Shown: positions 1 to 8,299, numbered from the stretch's first letter. The stretch is 64,000 nt of DNA from Aquisalinus flavus (GCF_022559625.1 NZ_CP042288.1:2676155-2740154), one strand, 5' to 3'. Notes: a model not told the origin generated them from the letters alone. Numbers and translations: made by a program.

Positions 1-332
1 TGCGTGACAGGATGGATCTTGCCCTTCGCCTCGGGGCGGACCGGCAGGGTGATGTCGACTTTCTCCGACGCGAGGCGCGCTTCCAGCGCCGCCTCTTCCA
101 GCATCGCCTTGCGCGCCGCGATCGCCTCGCCGATGCGCCCCTTCAGCCCGTTCAGGGCCGGGCCCATTTCCTGGCGCTCTTCCGGGCTCATCCTGCCCAG
201 CGTCTTCATCCGCTCACTGACGACCCCCTTCTTGCCAAGGGCATGGACGCGCACGTCGTCCAGCGCGGCTTCCGTTTCAGCAGCGGCGATCCTGTCGCTC
301 AAGTCTTTTTCGAGTTGGTCTAGGTCGGACAT
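1..332 (-). CDS. pheS: Phenylalanyl-tRNA synthetase alpha subunit, N-terminal part (runs off the window)
   Basis: The minus-strand frame opens with ATG at 332 ([19 protein letters not shown]) and stays open to the window edge, giving about 110 residues. These match the N-terminal tRNA-binding coiled coil of PheS, including the [15 protein letters not shown] stretch and the helix rich in Glu, Ala and Lys before the catalytic domain. The enzyme charges tRNA-Phe as an alpha2beta2 complex with PheT. It follows rpmI and rplT on the same strand, a common bacterial order, but a strong terminator lies between rplT and pheS. The catalytic core is outside the window, so the call rests on the N-terminal domain and the gene neighbours. 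Confidence 0.9.
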   Translation of the reverse strand, partial: MSDLDQLEKDLSDRIAAAETEAALDDVRVHALGKKGVVSERMKTLGRMSPEERQEMGPALNGLKGRIGEAIAARKAMLEEAALEARLASEKVDITLPVRPEAKGKIHPVT

Positions 333-360
333 GGGTCAGGTCTTCTCGGGATCGGGATAA

Positions 361-393
361 TAAAAAAGGCGCTATCAAAGGACTGATAGCGCC
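361..393 (-). terminator. Intrinsic terminator after rplT
   Basis: A perfect 10-bp stem (GGCGCTATCA at 368-377, TGATAGCGCC at 384-393) with a 6-base loop is followed on the minus strand by six T residues (362-367). It lies between the rplT stop and the pheS start, so it would end or attenuate rpmI-rplT transcription before pheS. Confidence 0.85.
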
Positions 394-447
394 TTGGCAG
401 TGTCTTGTTCAATGATTTCCCGCTCTTACGAGCCGGGAAATGATCTC

Positions 448-804
448 TTAAGCCCGTGCCGCATCAGCCTGTTTGGCGAGCGCGGTAAAGCCTTCCGGAT
501 CGTGCACGGCGATGTCGGCGAGCACCTTGCGGTCGACCTCGATACCGGCCACGGACAGGCCATGCATGAAGGTCGCATAGGTCAGGCCGTTCATGCGGGC
601 AGCGGCGTTGATGCGCTGGATCCACAGGGAGCGGAAATTGCGCTTCTTGGCCTTGCGGTCGCGATAGGCATATTGGCCGGCTTTCTCGACAGCCTGGTTC
701 GCGGTGCGGAACAGGCGTGAGCGGGCGCCGTAATAGCCCTTGGCTTTTTTCAGAATTTTACGGTGACGGGCGTGGGACGCTGGGCCCCCTTTGACGCGTG
801 ACAT
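448..804 (-). CDS. rplT: 50S ribosomal protein L20
   Basis: A 118-residue protein of the usual L20 length. It starts [23 protein letters not shown], the strongly basic N-terminal extension that threads into 23S rRNA, followed by the conserved [16 protein letters not shown] motif. L20 is needed early in assembly of the large ribosomal subunit. It lies 23 bases downstream of rpmI on the same strand and is followed by a strong terminator. infC, which precedes rpmI in many bacteria, is not here. Confidence 0.98.
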   Translation of the reverse strand: MSRVKGGPASHARHRKILKKAKGYYGARSRLFRTANQAVEKAGQYAYRDRKAKKRNFRSLWIQRINAAARMNGLTYATFMHGLSVAGIEVDRKVLADIAVHDPEGFTALAKQADAARA

Positions 805-827
805 GGTTCAGGTCTCCTTATCTCTGC

Positions 828-1028
828 TCAGCGCGCGTATGGCATGTATTTGCGCACGATCTTCTGATCGGGCTCGGACATGACGGACAGGCCGCGTTTC
901 TGGCGGATTTGCTTCGGTGTGCGCTTGATCATGCCGTGGCGCTTGCCAGCGGGGCCGGCCATGATCTTGCCACTACCGGTGACCTTGAACCGTTTCTTGG
1001 TTCCGGATTTCGTCTTCAGTTTGGGCAT
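828..1028 (-). CDS. rpmI: 50S ribosomal protein L35
   Basis: A 66-residue very basic protein ([20 protein letters not shown]) with the typical L35 ending (VRKYMPYAR). It is a small component of the large ribosomal subunit and forms an operon with rplT. The upstream 210 bases separate it from a divergent gene of unknown function; the ribosomal promoter should lie there, but no promoter boxes could be assigned with confidence. Confidence 0.97.
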   Translation of the reverse strand: MPKLKTKSGTKKRFKVTGSGKIMAGPAGKRHGMIKRTPKQIRQKRGLSVMSEPDQKIVRKYMPYAR

Positions 1029-1238
1029 TTTTCACTTCCTTGTCTGGAATGATCGATAGGCGGGGGAGGCAATACCCTGTGGCCAGCCCGCCGGTTAAAG
1101 CGCGGGTTATAGCGGCTTGAGGACGGGAATCAAGCGGATTCTGAGCGTGTTTCCGCCCGCCCGCTGGCGTTTTCACGATATTAACCATCTTCTCGCAGAC
1201 TGCTGTCAGGACAGGTCCATAAGAGAGAGGGTCCCCGC

Positions 1239-2168
1239 ATGAATGCCTATATCAAAGCCCTGACGACGCAAGGCTATGTCAGCGCAGAGGACGTTTTGCG
1301 CATGCGCCGGCGCGTGTTCGGCGACCAGGTCGTCGACCATGAGGAAATGGCGGACCTGCTGAAGCTTGCCGCGATGGCGCCGGACGGCGACCCGAGCTGG
1401 CAGCAATTCCTGGGCGAGGCGATGGCCGATTTCTTCATCCGCCAGGGCGAACCGCGCGGCTATATGAGCGAGGAAAACGGCGCCTTCCTGGTGCGCTGTC
1501 TCGACCGGCCCGACGCGATCAACCCTGCCGTGCTCGACGCGCTCGTCCACATGGTCAGACATGCCCACAAGGTGCCGCAGCCAGTGATCGATTTCGGGCT
1601 CGAGGCGATCCGCGCCCATGTGCTCGCCGATGCCGTCATTAATGCCGACGAGGTCGAGCGGGTCCGCGCATTCCTGTTCGCAGCCGGCGGCGCCGGCAAT
1701 GTCGCAATCACCAGGCAGGAGGCCGCTTTCCTGTTCGATCTTAACGATGCCGCCTATTCGGCCAACAATCACCCGTCCTGGGCGGACCTGTTCATGAAGG
1801 CTGTCGGCAATTATCTGATGGCGCATATCGGCTATCAGCCGCCGACACGACGCGAGGCGCTGCGCCGCGAGGCGTGGCTGAAATCGCCAAAGGCCGACAT
1901 TACCGGCTTTTTCGGGCGCATGACCCAGGGCGGGTTCAAGGCGGTAATCGACGCCTATCAGTGGCAGCATCCGCAGGCGGCGGCCAATGACCGCCGCGAG
2001 ATCGAGGCAGGCTATGCCGCTGTACTGACCGCCGCCGAGACCGACTGGCTTGTCTCCCGGATCAAGCGCGACGGCCTCGTCAACGACGCCGAAGAGGCGC
2101 TGATCACGCACCTTCAGGTCCTGCAGGGCGAGACGCCGCTACCGGGGAAGCTGGCAGCGCTGGTCTGA
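1239..2168 (+). CDS. Conserved-looking helical protein of unknown function with an internal repeat
   Basis: 309 residues with no signal peptide or membrane segment. The ATG at 1239 follows a purine-rich AGAGAGAGGG stretch. I do not recognise a named family. The protein looks all-helical and internally duplicated: DPSWQQFLGEAMADFFI near residue 46 resembles HPSWADLFMKAVGNYLM near residue 178, and each follows an acidic segment (VDHEEMADLLKLA; ITRQEAAFLFDLND) recalling TerB-like or EF-hand-like helices. A third acidic segment (LVNDAEEALITHLQ) lies near the C-terminus. It stands alone, divergent from rpmI. A soluble scaffold or stress protein is possible, but no catalytic motif is visible. Confidence 0.7.
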   Translation: MNAYIKALTTQGYVSAEDVLRMRRRVFGDQVVDHEEMADLLKLAAMAPDGDPSWQQFLGEAMADFFIRQGEPRGYMSEENGAFLVRCLDRPDAINPAVLDALVHMVRHAHKVPQPVIDFGLEAIRAHVLADAVINADEVERVRAFLFAAGGAGNVAITRQEAAFLFDLNDAAYSANNHPSWADLFMKAVGNYLMAHIGYQPPTRREALRREAWLKSPKADITGFFGRMTQGGFKAVIDAYQWQHPQAAANDRREIEAGYAAVLTAAETDWLVSRIKRDGLVNDAEEALITHLQVLQGETPLPGKLAALV

Positions 2169-2170
2169 TC

Positions 2171-2280
2171 GTCCTGACCCCTTCAGCTTCTCTCGAAGCG
2201 CTGAAAGGGTCCGGATTCGTTAGTTTTTCGCGTTTCCTAGCGGTGAACCGGTTTCCGCCTCACCGGAAAAGCTCTACCGG
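2171..2280. repeat. Dispersed palindromic intergenic repeat, copy A
   Basis: This stretch aligns along its whole length with 56011-56112. Shared blocks are a hairpin around TCTCTCGAA, then TCC, TCGTT, TCGCG, the exact run CGGTGAACCGGTT, and ACCGG-AAA-GCTCTA. The first dyad (2176-2211) is followed by TAGTTTTT and could act as a terminator for the gene ending at 2168. The last part overlaps the 3' end of the PiT-like gene, which ends at 2274. Confidence 0.7.
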
Positions 2281-3353
2281 AAAAGCTGGGGCTCGACGCC
2301 GTCAGCCGGTGCGTCCTGGCCATCTGCCGGTGCGACCGACTCGTCGACGACACCGGATAACGGGGTCGCATCGGTGCCACCGCCGGTCATCGACGCGGCC
2401 AGCATTGGCAGCAGCACCGCAAGCGCGACGGATATCACGAAACCGATGAACAGCTTGCCGGCGTCGGAGAAGATGATCCGGGCGACTTCCGACCAGTCCC
2501 GCGTCTTGCCCATGGCGTTCATGCCGACCTCGCGCCCGGCGATCAGGCCGAGGAACACCCAGGTCGTCGACATCGGGATATCGTTCAGCGTGATGAAGAA
2601 AAACAGCAGCGAGGCATAGGAGAAGTCGATGATCGTCGCCGACCGGATGTCGGTGACGTTGGATTTCGTCTTCAGGACCTGCTGCACCGGGCCACCCTTG
2701 TTGGAAAAGGTATAGGCGAGCAGGATGACGATGATCCCCATCGCGCCAAAGCTCTCGATCGCCGTCAGCTCGCGCGGCAGGAAGACGAAGATGTTGGCGA
2801 AGTCCTGTGCCAGCCAGACGCCCCACAGATAGGCCGTGGTGATCCATTGAAGCACCACCCAGCCGATGAAGTGCTGCTGGTGCTCGGTCTTGCGGAAGAA
2901 TTTCTCAACCGTCGGCGTCAGCACCAGATAGAGGACCAGCGCCGAGACAAAGGCAAGGCCATAGCCGAGCATCGACTTGACCGTCATCGAGGTCAGCCCC
3001 TCCAGCGTCGCGAAGATCGCGAGCACCATGAAGGAGGTCGACACCGGAATGCCGAGGCGGGTGATGACCAGCAGCACCAGCGGCGGCAGCGTGTGGTACC
3101 ACTGGATAGCGACGACAGGGTATTTCTCGGCATTCGCCAGGCGCCCATAGGACGGGTCACCGCCATTGACGACCCAGCCATAGGTAAAGACCGCAACGAG
3201 GACCACGGCAGCGAAGGCGAACAGCACCGTCCAGTGCAGGCGGCTATTGGACAGGATGAACGTGCCGAGCGTTTGCAGAGCGTCGTTGCCGACAACGGCA
3301 TAGGCGGCGAAGGTGAAGCCGATAATGGCCCAGAGCGAGATGTCGAATTCCAT
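2274..3353 (-). CDS. Polytopic membrane protein, distantly PiT (phosphate transporter)-like
   Basis: About 359 residues with some eight to ten hydrophobic segments. Two half-repeats recall inorganic phosphate transporters of the PiT family: NDALQTLGTF near the N-terminus against the PiT GxNDxANAxGT signature, and PVSTSF plus PMSTTWVFLGLIAGRE against PiT VSTTHxxxGAIIG. The match is remote, so phosphate is only a guess at the substrate. ATG at 3353 (MEFDISLWAIIGF) is preferred over an upstream TTG at 3371, which lacks a convincing ribosome site. The hydrophilic tail (after about residue 320) is acidic, and its last residues lie inside a dispersed repeat. It has no obvious operon partner. Confidence 0.55.
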   Translation of the reverse strand: MEFDISLWAIIGFTFAAYAVVGNDALQTLGTFILSNSRLHWTVLFAFAAVVLVAVFTYGWVVNGGDPSYGRLANAEKYPVVAIQWYHTLPPLVLLVITRLGIPVSTSFMVLAIFATLEGLTSMTVKSMLGYGLAFVSALVLYLVLTPTVEKFFRKTEHQQHFIGWVVLQWITTAYLWGVWLAQDFANIFVFLPRELTAIESFGAMGIIVILLAYTFSNKGGPVQQVLKTKSNVTDIRSATIIDFSYASLLFFFITLNDIPMSTTWVFLGLIAGREVGMNAMGKTRDWSEVARIIFSDAGKLFIGFVISVALAVLLPMLAASMTGGGTDATPLSGVVDESVAPADGQDAPADGVEPQLFR

Positions 3354-3487
3354 GGGGGCACCCGGATGCAATTGCTGTTGTTATCTTTGGGGCATAGCCG
3401 CCGCGTGTAACCCTTTTATGACAAGAGTTTCACGCAAGTGTCATGAAACGCCGCGCCGCCAGTCACGGCGGCGCGGTCATTGATTTT

Positions 3488-3868
3488 TCAGAGCAGCAGA
3501 TCCGCCGCGAGGAAGGCAAAGAAGCCGCCGGTCAGATAGGTGACGACGGCAATGGCCAGAATGACCGTGCCGGCCCGCCGCATCCGCATGCAGGCCCGCG
3601 CCTGTGCCGGGTCGATCGGGCAAGGGGCATTGCGTGCCCGCCATTTCATGAAGGCCGCCAGGGCGAGCAACAGGCCCGAAACAGCGAATAGCTGCCCCTT
3701 ATGCGCCGTCAGCCAGATCAGCCCCGGCACATTGGCGGCGAGCCCGGCCATCACCGCGCCGGCCCCAAGGGTGATCAGCAGGGCCGGCAGGGCGCAGCAC
3801 AAAAGGGTCCCGGTACTGGCAAAGAGCGCCAGCGCCGGGCCCGCGGTTTCCCTCAACCAGAGCCGCAT
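3488..3868 (-). CDS. MerT-like membrane protein (putative metal-ion transporter)
   Basis: 126 residues with about three or four membrane segments. The first contains the Cys pair of MerT-type mercuric transporters (TLLCCALPALLITLGAG). A cytoplasmic loop carries a second cysteine pair (CPIDPAQARAC), as in MerT relatives. By analogy the two pairs hand a soft metal ion from a periplasmic carrier to the cytoplasm, or the reverse. It is the last gene of a four-gene minus-strand cluster; its ATG at 3868 abuts the stop of the MerP-like gene, so the two are probably translationally coupled. No reductase (merA) or MerR regulator is present, so mercury is not assured and copper is equally possible. Confidence 0.65.
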   Translation of the reverse strand: MRLWLRETAGPALALFASTGTLLCCALPALLITLGAGAVMAGLAANVPGLIWLTAHKGQLFAVSGLLLALAAFMKWRARNAPCPIDPAQARACMRMRRAGTVILAIAVVTYLTGGFFAFLAADLLL

Positions 3869-4410
3869 TACTCGGCCCCGGTGCCCTGGGCGCTTTCGAC
3901 CATCAGCGCGTCGCCGCGGTGGATGGCAGCGATCCGGTAGCCGGCCTTCTTCACCAGCTCGCCGATCGTCTCGTCATCGAGGCTCTGGCCGGGCCGGAAC
4001 ACCAGGTTCAGTGTCTTGGTGTCGAGATCGACATAGGTGGCCGCGACCTCCTCGCGCTTGCCGAAGGTCTTGTTCATCGCCTTGGCGCAGAAGTCGCAGA
4101 CGACGCCGAGCACCTGAGCGACGGCAGGCTCGCCGCCGGCGGCGAGGGCGGCGTCAATTTCAGCCGTGCGGCTGAGCATGACGAGCTCGCCGGATGCGGC
4201 TTCGTCCGCCTCCATGTCATGGTCCTTGTGATCATGGGCTTCATGGTCATGCTCGCCATGGTCCATGTCCTGATGCTTCATGTCCTGATGCTTCATGTCT
4301 TCGTGCTGCATGTCATCATGTTGCATCTGCAGGGCGTAAGCAGAGGTAAGGGCCGGGACCGCGAGAGCGAGCGCGCCGAAAGCGGAGGAGAGAAAAAGTG
4401 TACGGATCAT
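3868..4410 (-). CDS. Secreted His/Met-rich heavy-metal-associated (MerP-like) protein
   Basis: 180 residues. Signal peptide (MIRTLFLSSAFGALALAVP), then a metal-binding tail of pentapeptides (HDDMQ, HEDMK, HQDMK, HQDM) followed by HDHEAHDHKDHD. The C-terminal half is a heavy-metal-associated domain with a CxxC motif (GVVCDFCAKAMNKTF near residue 104) and a final strand AGYRIAAIHRGD. It should bind Cu, Zn or Hg in the periplasm and pass it to the MerT-like partner encoded next. The ATG at 4410 is chosen because AAAGGA lies eight bases upstream; a longer frame to 4461 would overlap the preceding gene without a ribosome site. Confidence 0.75.
   Translation of the reverse strand: MIRTLFLSSAFGALALAVPALTSAYALQMQHDDMQHEDMKHQDMKHQDMDHGEHDHEAHDHKDHDMEADEAASGELVMLSRTAEIDAALAAGGEPAVAQVLGVVCDFCAKAMNKTFGKREEVAATYVDLDTKTLNLVFRPGQSLDDETIGELVKKAGYRIAAIHRGDALMVESAQGTGAE
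4264..4323 (-). repeat. Four tandem 15-bp units encoding the His/Met pentapeptides
   Basis: Units at 4264-4278, 4279-4293, 4294-4308 and 4309-4323. The first two are identical (CATGTCCTGATGCTT); the others diverge at a few bases. They encode the metal-binding pentapeptides of the MerP-like protein, and copy number could change by slippage. Confidence 0.85.
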
Positions 4411-4423
4411 TGTGCTGTTCCTT

Positions 4424-5080
4424 TCAGAAACGGTATTGGAAATTGAGCATGGGTTCATCATCGGTGACGCTCCAGCCGGCCTCGAACAGGGCAGCGCCCT
4501 TGAAGAAGCGGACGAGCGGCGTCACGCCGACAGGGTCGTCGGCATCGGGCCGGTGGTCGATCTCGAGCATCAGCCAGGTATGCAGGTCGCCGGTATCGCC
4601 CTCGTAAGGGGCAAAACCGACACGGGCCGCCTGCATGAAGGAGCCATCGACGGTGCCCCCCTCGAGACCACGAGCCTTGTAGGAGGCGAACAGCCGCCGC
4701 GTCTCCCAGTCGGCCATGGCGCCGATAAACGCCGCCGCCTCCCGGTCGGCGGGATTACCATTGATGCCTTCGATAGCCCCTGCCCCGGCAAAGCCGTAGA
4801 GGTTGGCCTGATAGTTCTCCCCGAACCAGCGTTTGGCGAGCCAGGTTGCCTGCGGGCCGTTGAAGAGAACGTCATTCTGGCGGTCCCATTCGGTCCGCCA
4901 GCCGAGCGAGAGGCTCGGGTTTACAGTGTAATGGACCCAGAGCGCCGTACTCTGACGGTCTGTTTCCTCGATGAGCGTCCAGCCACCCTCATAGGAGACG
5001 GGTCGGGCCATGGCGGGTTCAGCCATGAAACCTGACGTCATGCAGATGAGGGAAGCAATGGCCGCGATAAAGCGCGCCAT
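4424..5080 (-). CDS. Secreted, probably outer-membrane beta-barrel protein of the metal cluster
   Basis: 218 residues with signal peptide MARFIAAIASLICMTSGFMAEPAMA and then alternating short amphipathic strands rich in Trp, Tyr and Gly. It ends in FQYRF, the terminal aromatic signature of outer-membrane barrels. The ATG at 5080 has AAAGGACA upstream; a TTG at 5095 is possible but weaker. It lies between the His/Cys-rich secreted protein and the MerP-like protein on the same strand, so it probably belongs to the same metal-response unit, perhaps as a pore. I do not recognise a named family. Confidence 0.65.
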   Translation of the reverse strand: MARFIAAIASLICMTSGFMAEPAMARPVSYEGGWTLIEETDRQSTALWVHYTVNPSLSLGWRTEWDRQNDVLFNGPQATWLAKRWFGENYQANLYGFAGAGAIEGINGNPADREAAAFIGAMADWETRRLFASYKARGLEGGTVDGSFMQAARVGFAPYEGDTGDLHTWLMLEIDHRPDADDPVGVTPLVRFFKGAALFEAGWSVTDDEPMLNFQYRF

Positions 5081-5130
5081 GGCTTGTCCTTTCAATTGTT
5101 GATGTCGGATTGTGTGAGCGTGAAAGGAGC

Positions 5131-5553
5131 TCAGCTGCGCGGCGGTGGCGGCTCTATGGAGTCAGCCGGGCCGGTCAGGCCGCTGGCGACAGGCAAACCA
5201 GACGGATGCCAGGCATCCGGGAGGTAGAGCGCGGCAAGCTCGGTCATGGAGGCCACGACCATGGTGCAGCCATCGCAATCGCTGCCACCCTTGCAATCGT
5301 CCCTGCCGCTGGTGTCGCCGTGATGATCGTGATGAGACTGCGTTGGCAGGTCATGCCCGCCGCCGTGATCCATAGAGTGATGGTCATCACCCGCCATCAT
5401 CGCTACCGGTGCTGCGGCGGTGCCCGCGCCGCCAAGCGCATGGGCGCACACGGTGGGCGCATTGAGCGTGACCGACAGACCGAACAGGATGGCGAGAAGC
5501 AGTTTCACGCCGCCATGAATAGCAGACCTGGTGCCGCCTGCCAATTGCGGCAT
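5131..5553 (-). CDS. Small secreted His/Cys-rich protein, first gene of the metal cluster
   Basis: 140 residues from ATG 5553 (MPQLAGGTRSAIHGG). A hydrophobic export segment (VKLLLAILFGLSVTLNAPTVCAHA) is followed by a histidine-rich stretch (DDHHSMDHGGGHD, HHDHHGD) and clustered cysteines (DDCKGGSDCDGCTM). The tail ends in PPPPRS, resembling short hypothetical proteins that accompany copper or heavy-metal efflux genes. GTG just before KLLLAILF is an alternative start that would give a tighter signal peptide. It is divergent from hemH with only about 77 bases between, so the two promoters must be closely packed. Confidence 0.55.
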   Translation of the reverse strand: MPQLAGGTRSAIHGGVKLLLAILFGLSVTLNAPTVCAHALGGAGTAAAPVAMMAGDDHHSMDHGGGHDLPTQSHHDHHGDTSGRDDCKGGSDCDGCTMVVASMTELAALYLPDAWHPSGLPVASGLTGPADSIEPPPPRS

Positions 5554-5630
5554 GATCGTATCGGTGCTGGCCTTTGCGCACCAAGCCTCTATATGCAAGG
5601 CAGCTTGGGCAAGACATGCAGGGAATACAG

Positions 5631-6659
5631 ATGGTTACGACAGTGAACGAGGCGGCGCTGCCAGACGGCCACCCGCCGGTGAAGACCGGCAGGACCGGGC
5701 TATTGCTCGTCAATCTCGGCACGCCGGACGGCACCGACGCGGCCTCGGTAAGGCGTTACCTGAAGCAATTCCTGTCCGACCCGCGGGTCATCGACCTGCC
5801 ACCCCTGCTGTGGCAGCCGATCCTGCAGGGCATCATCCTGAATACGCGGCCGAAAAAGACCGGCGAGGCCTATGCCAAGATCTGGCGCACCGAGAGCGAT
5901 GAAAGCCCGCTGCGCTACTACACCCGCCAGCAGGCGGAAAAGGTCGGCGAGCGGCTCGGATCAGACCGGGTCATCGTCGACTGGGCCATGCGCTACGGCA
6001 ATCCCTCGATCGAGAGCCGCCTGACCGCGCTGAGGGAACAAGGCTGCGACCGCTTCGTCATCTTCCCGCTCTATCCGCAATATTCCGCCACCACCACGGC
6101 GACGGTGAATGACGAGGTCTTCCGTATCCTGAAGGGCATGAACTGGCAGCCAGCCGTGCGTACCGTGCCCGCCTTCCACGACCATCCGCGCTATATCTCC
6201 GCGCTGGCCAACTCGCTGTCACCGGCCATGGAGGACAGGCCGGAGCGGGTGATCCTTTCCTATCACGGCATGCCGGAACGCTATTTCCTCGCCGGCGACC
6301 CGTACCATTGCCATTGCCAGAAAACATCGCGCCTTTTGCGCGAACGCATGGGCTGGGACACAGACTTCGCGCCTATCGCCTTCCAGTCGAAATTCGGCCG
6401 CGCCAAATGGATCGAGCCGGCGACGGAGGACCTCGTCATCAAGGCCGCCGAAGACGGGCTGAAGCACATCGCCGTCATCACCCCCGCCTTCGTCTCCGAC
6501 TGCATCGAGACTCTGGAAGAGGTCGGTATCGGCCTAGCGGAGACCTTCACGGAGCATGGCGGAGAGACGCTGACGCAGGTCCCGTGCCTCAACGACAATG
6601 ACGACATGATCGGCCTGCTGGAGGAAATCCTGCGCACGGAAACCGCCGGCTGGATATAA
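5631..6659 (+). CDS. hemH: Ferrochelatase
   Basis: 342 residues. Inserts Fe2+ into protoporphyrin IX, the last step of protoheme synthesis. Diagnostic stretches are LLLVNLGTPDG near the N-terminus, the catalytic His in LSYHGMPERYF (about residue 212), the GDPYHCHCQKTSRLLRE block and the FVSDCIETLEEVG helix with its active-site Glu. ATG 5631 is preferred because CAGGGA lies eight bases upstream; an upstream ATG at 5616 is in frame. The bd oxidase operon, a heme enzyme, follows 94 bases downstream. Two further heme genes (hemE, hemJ) lie next to oriC. Confidence 0.96.
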   Translation: MVTTVNEAALPDGHPPVKTGRTGLLLVNLGTPDGTDAASVRRYLKQFLSDPRVIDLPPLLWQPILQGIILNTRPKKTGEAYAKIWRTESDESPLRYYTRQQAEKVGERLGSDRVIVDWAMRYGNPSIESRLTALREQGCDRFVIFPLYPQYSATTTATVNDEVFRILKGMNWQPAVRTVPAFHDHPRYISALANSLSPAMEDRPERVILSYHGMPERYFLAGDPYHCHCQKTSRLLRERMGWDTDFAPIAFQSKFGRAKWIEPATEDLVIKAAEDGLKHIAVITPAFVSDCIETLEEVGIGLAETFTEHGGETLTQVPCLNDNDDMIGLLEEILRTETAGWI

Positions 6660-6753
6660 GGCGCGTCAGACTGACGCTTGCGGCGTTTTGCATACGGCGC
6701 GCAATGGTCTATGTCCCTATGTGAACATCAAGCAATTTGATGGAGAGCTCCCC

Positions 6754-8295
6754 ATGGACGCCTTGCTGCTCGCCCGGATCCAGTTCGCCTTTACGATCTC
6801 CTTCCACTTCATATTCCCGGCCTTCACGATCGGGCTGGCGAGTTATCTGGCGGTCCTGAACGGGCTCTATCTGCGCACCAACAAGGATGTCTATCTCCGG
6901 CTCTTCCGCTATTGGGTCAAGATCTTCGCCATCACCTTTGCCATGGGGGTCGTCTCCGGCATCACCATGTCCTACCAGTTCGGCACGAACTGGTCGGTGT
7001 TCTCGGACAGGGCCGGACCCGTCATCGGCCCGCTGATGGCCTATGAGGTGTTGACGGCGTTTTTCCTCGAGGCAGGCTTTCTCGGCATCATGCTGTTCGG
7101 GCGCAACCGCGTCGGCCCGACCCTGCATATGATCGCCTGCCTTGCCGTTGCCTTCGGCACCGCCCTGTCGGCGACATGGATCCTCTCGGTCAATTCGTGG
7201 ATGCATACGCCCGCCGGTTTCGTCATCGCCGAGAACGGGCAGTTCCTGCCGGAAAACTGGCTGGAGATCATCTTCAACCCGTCCTTCCCCTATCGCCTCT
7301 CCCACACGCTGACGGCGGCCTATCTCACCACCGCCTTCATCATCGGCGGCGTCGGTGCCCTGCACCTGCTGCGCGGCGAGCGCGACAATGAGGGCGTGAA
7401 GGTGATGTTCTCCATGGCCATGTGGATGGCGGCCATCGTCGCGCCGGTGCAGATCTTCCTCGGCGACCTGCACGGCCTGAACACGCTCGAGCACCAGCCG
7501 CAGAAGATCATGGCCATGGAGGGCCATTACGAGAGCCATCCCGAGGGCGCGCCGCTCTATCTGTTCGGGATTCCCGACGATGAAGCGCAGGAACTGAAAT
7601 ATGCCATCGGCATTCCCAAGCTCTCCTCGCTCATCCTCGAGCATGATCTCAACGCGCCGATGGCAGGGCTCGATACGATCCCGGACGATGAGCAACCCCC
7701 GGTCGCGATCGTGTTCTGGTCGTTCCGCATCATGGTGGCGATGGGTTTCCTGATGCTCGGCGTCGGCCTGTTCAGCCTGTGGGCGCGCTGGAAAAACACG
7801 CTCTACACGAATAGATGGCTGCACCGGGCGGCGCTCATCATGACGCCATCGGGGCTCGTTGCCGTGCTGGCCGGGTGGATCACGACGGAGGTCGGCCGCC
7901 AGCCCTATACGATCTATGGCCTGATGCGGACGGAGGACAGCGTTTCGCCGATCGCCGCGCCGGCGGTCGCGGGCTCGCTGCTGTTCTTCATCGTGGTCTA
8001 TTTCCTCGTCTTCGGTGCCGGGGTCTTCTACCTGATGCGTCTCGCCAACCGGCCGCCGCAGCTGACCGAAGAGCGCGTCAAGGACCAGACGGGTCCGATC
8101 CGCGCCGCCGGCATCACCCCCGCCTCGCAGATCATCCTGGCCGATCCAGACGATCCGCGCATCGCCCGCAGCCGTATCAATTGGGGACCGGGCGGCACGC
8201 CGAAGCTCGACACTACGCCCGCCCCGGAGGGTGAGAGCGAGGGCATGACCGGCACCGATACGGACAAAGACGGCAACACCGGAAAAGGGGAGTAA
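6754..8295 (+). CDS. cydA: Cytochrome bd-type quinol oxidase subunit I (cyanide-insensitive-like)
   Basis: 513 residues with about nine membrane segments. The N-terminus ARIQFAFTISFHFIFP carries the heme-ligand His (residue 18), RLSHTLTAAY the second conserved His near residue 186, and TTEVGRQPYTIYG the conserved GRQP segment. The quinol loop lacks the long E. coli-type insert, as in CioA oxidases. The cytoplasmic tail beyond residue 440 is long and hydrophilic. The enzyme reduces O2 to water with quinol electrons. ATG 6754 follows GGAGAG; the frame extends upstream to 6688 without a better ribosome site. cydB begins five bases after the stop. Confidence 0.95.
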   Translation: MDALLLARIQFAFTISFHFIFPAFTIGLASYLAVLNGLYLRTNKDVYLRLFRYWVKIFAITFAMGVVSGITMSYQFGTNWSVFSDRAGPVIGPLMAYEVLTAFFLEAGFLGIMLFGRNRVGPTLHMIACLAVAFGTALSATWILSVNSWMHTPAGFVIAENGQFLPENWLEIIFNPSFPYRLSHTLTAAYLTTAFIIGGVGALHLLRGERDNEGVKVMFSMAMWMAAIVAPVQIFLGDLHGLNTLEHQPQKIMAMEGHYESHPEGAPLYLFGIPDDEAQELKYAIGIPKLSSLILEHDLNAPMAGLDTIPDDEQPPVAIVFWSFRIMVAMGFLMLGVGLFSLWARWKNTLYTNRWLHRAALIMTPSGLVAVLAGWITTEVGRQPYTIYGLMRTEDSVSPIAAPAVAGSLLFFIVVYFLVFGAGVFYLMRLANRPPQLTEERVKDQTGPIRAAGITPASQIILADPDDPRIARSRINWGPGGTPKLDTTPAPEGESEGMTGTDTDKDGNTGKGE

Positions 8296-8299
8296 CGCC

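Noticed and set aside
1029..1238. Expected infC upstream of rpmI
   Set aside because: No infC-like frame is present; infC is unlinked in many Alphaproteobacteria, so its absence is not a finding.
6663..6677. GCGTCAG-A-CTGACGC dyad after hemH as a terminator
   Set aside because: A 7-bp stem with a one-base loop cannot form a normal hairpin and the T-run is short; an operator cannot be argued either.
6727..6741. ATCAA-GCAAT-TTGAT inverted repeat just before cydA, resembling an FNR box
   Set aside because: FNR-type sites read TTGAT-N4-ATCAA; here the half-sites are in the opposite order with a 5-base gap, and the dyad lies at the ribosome site rather than a promoter.
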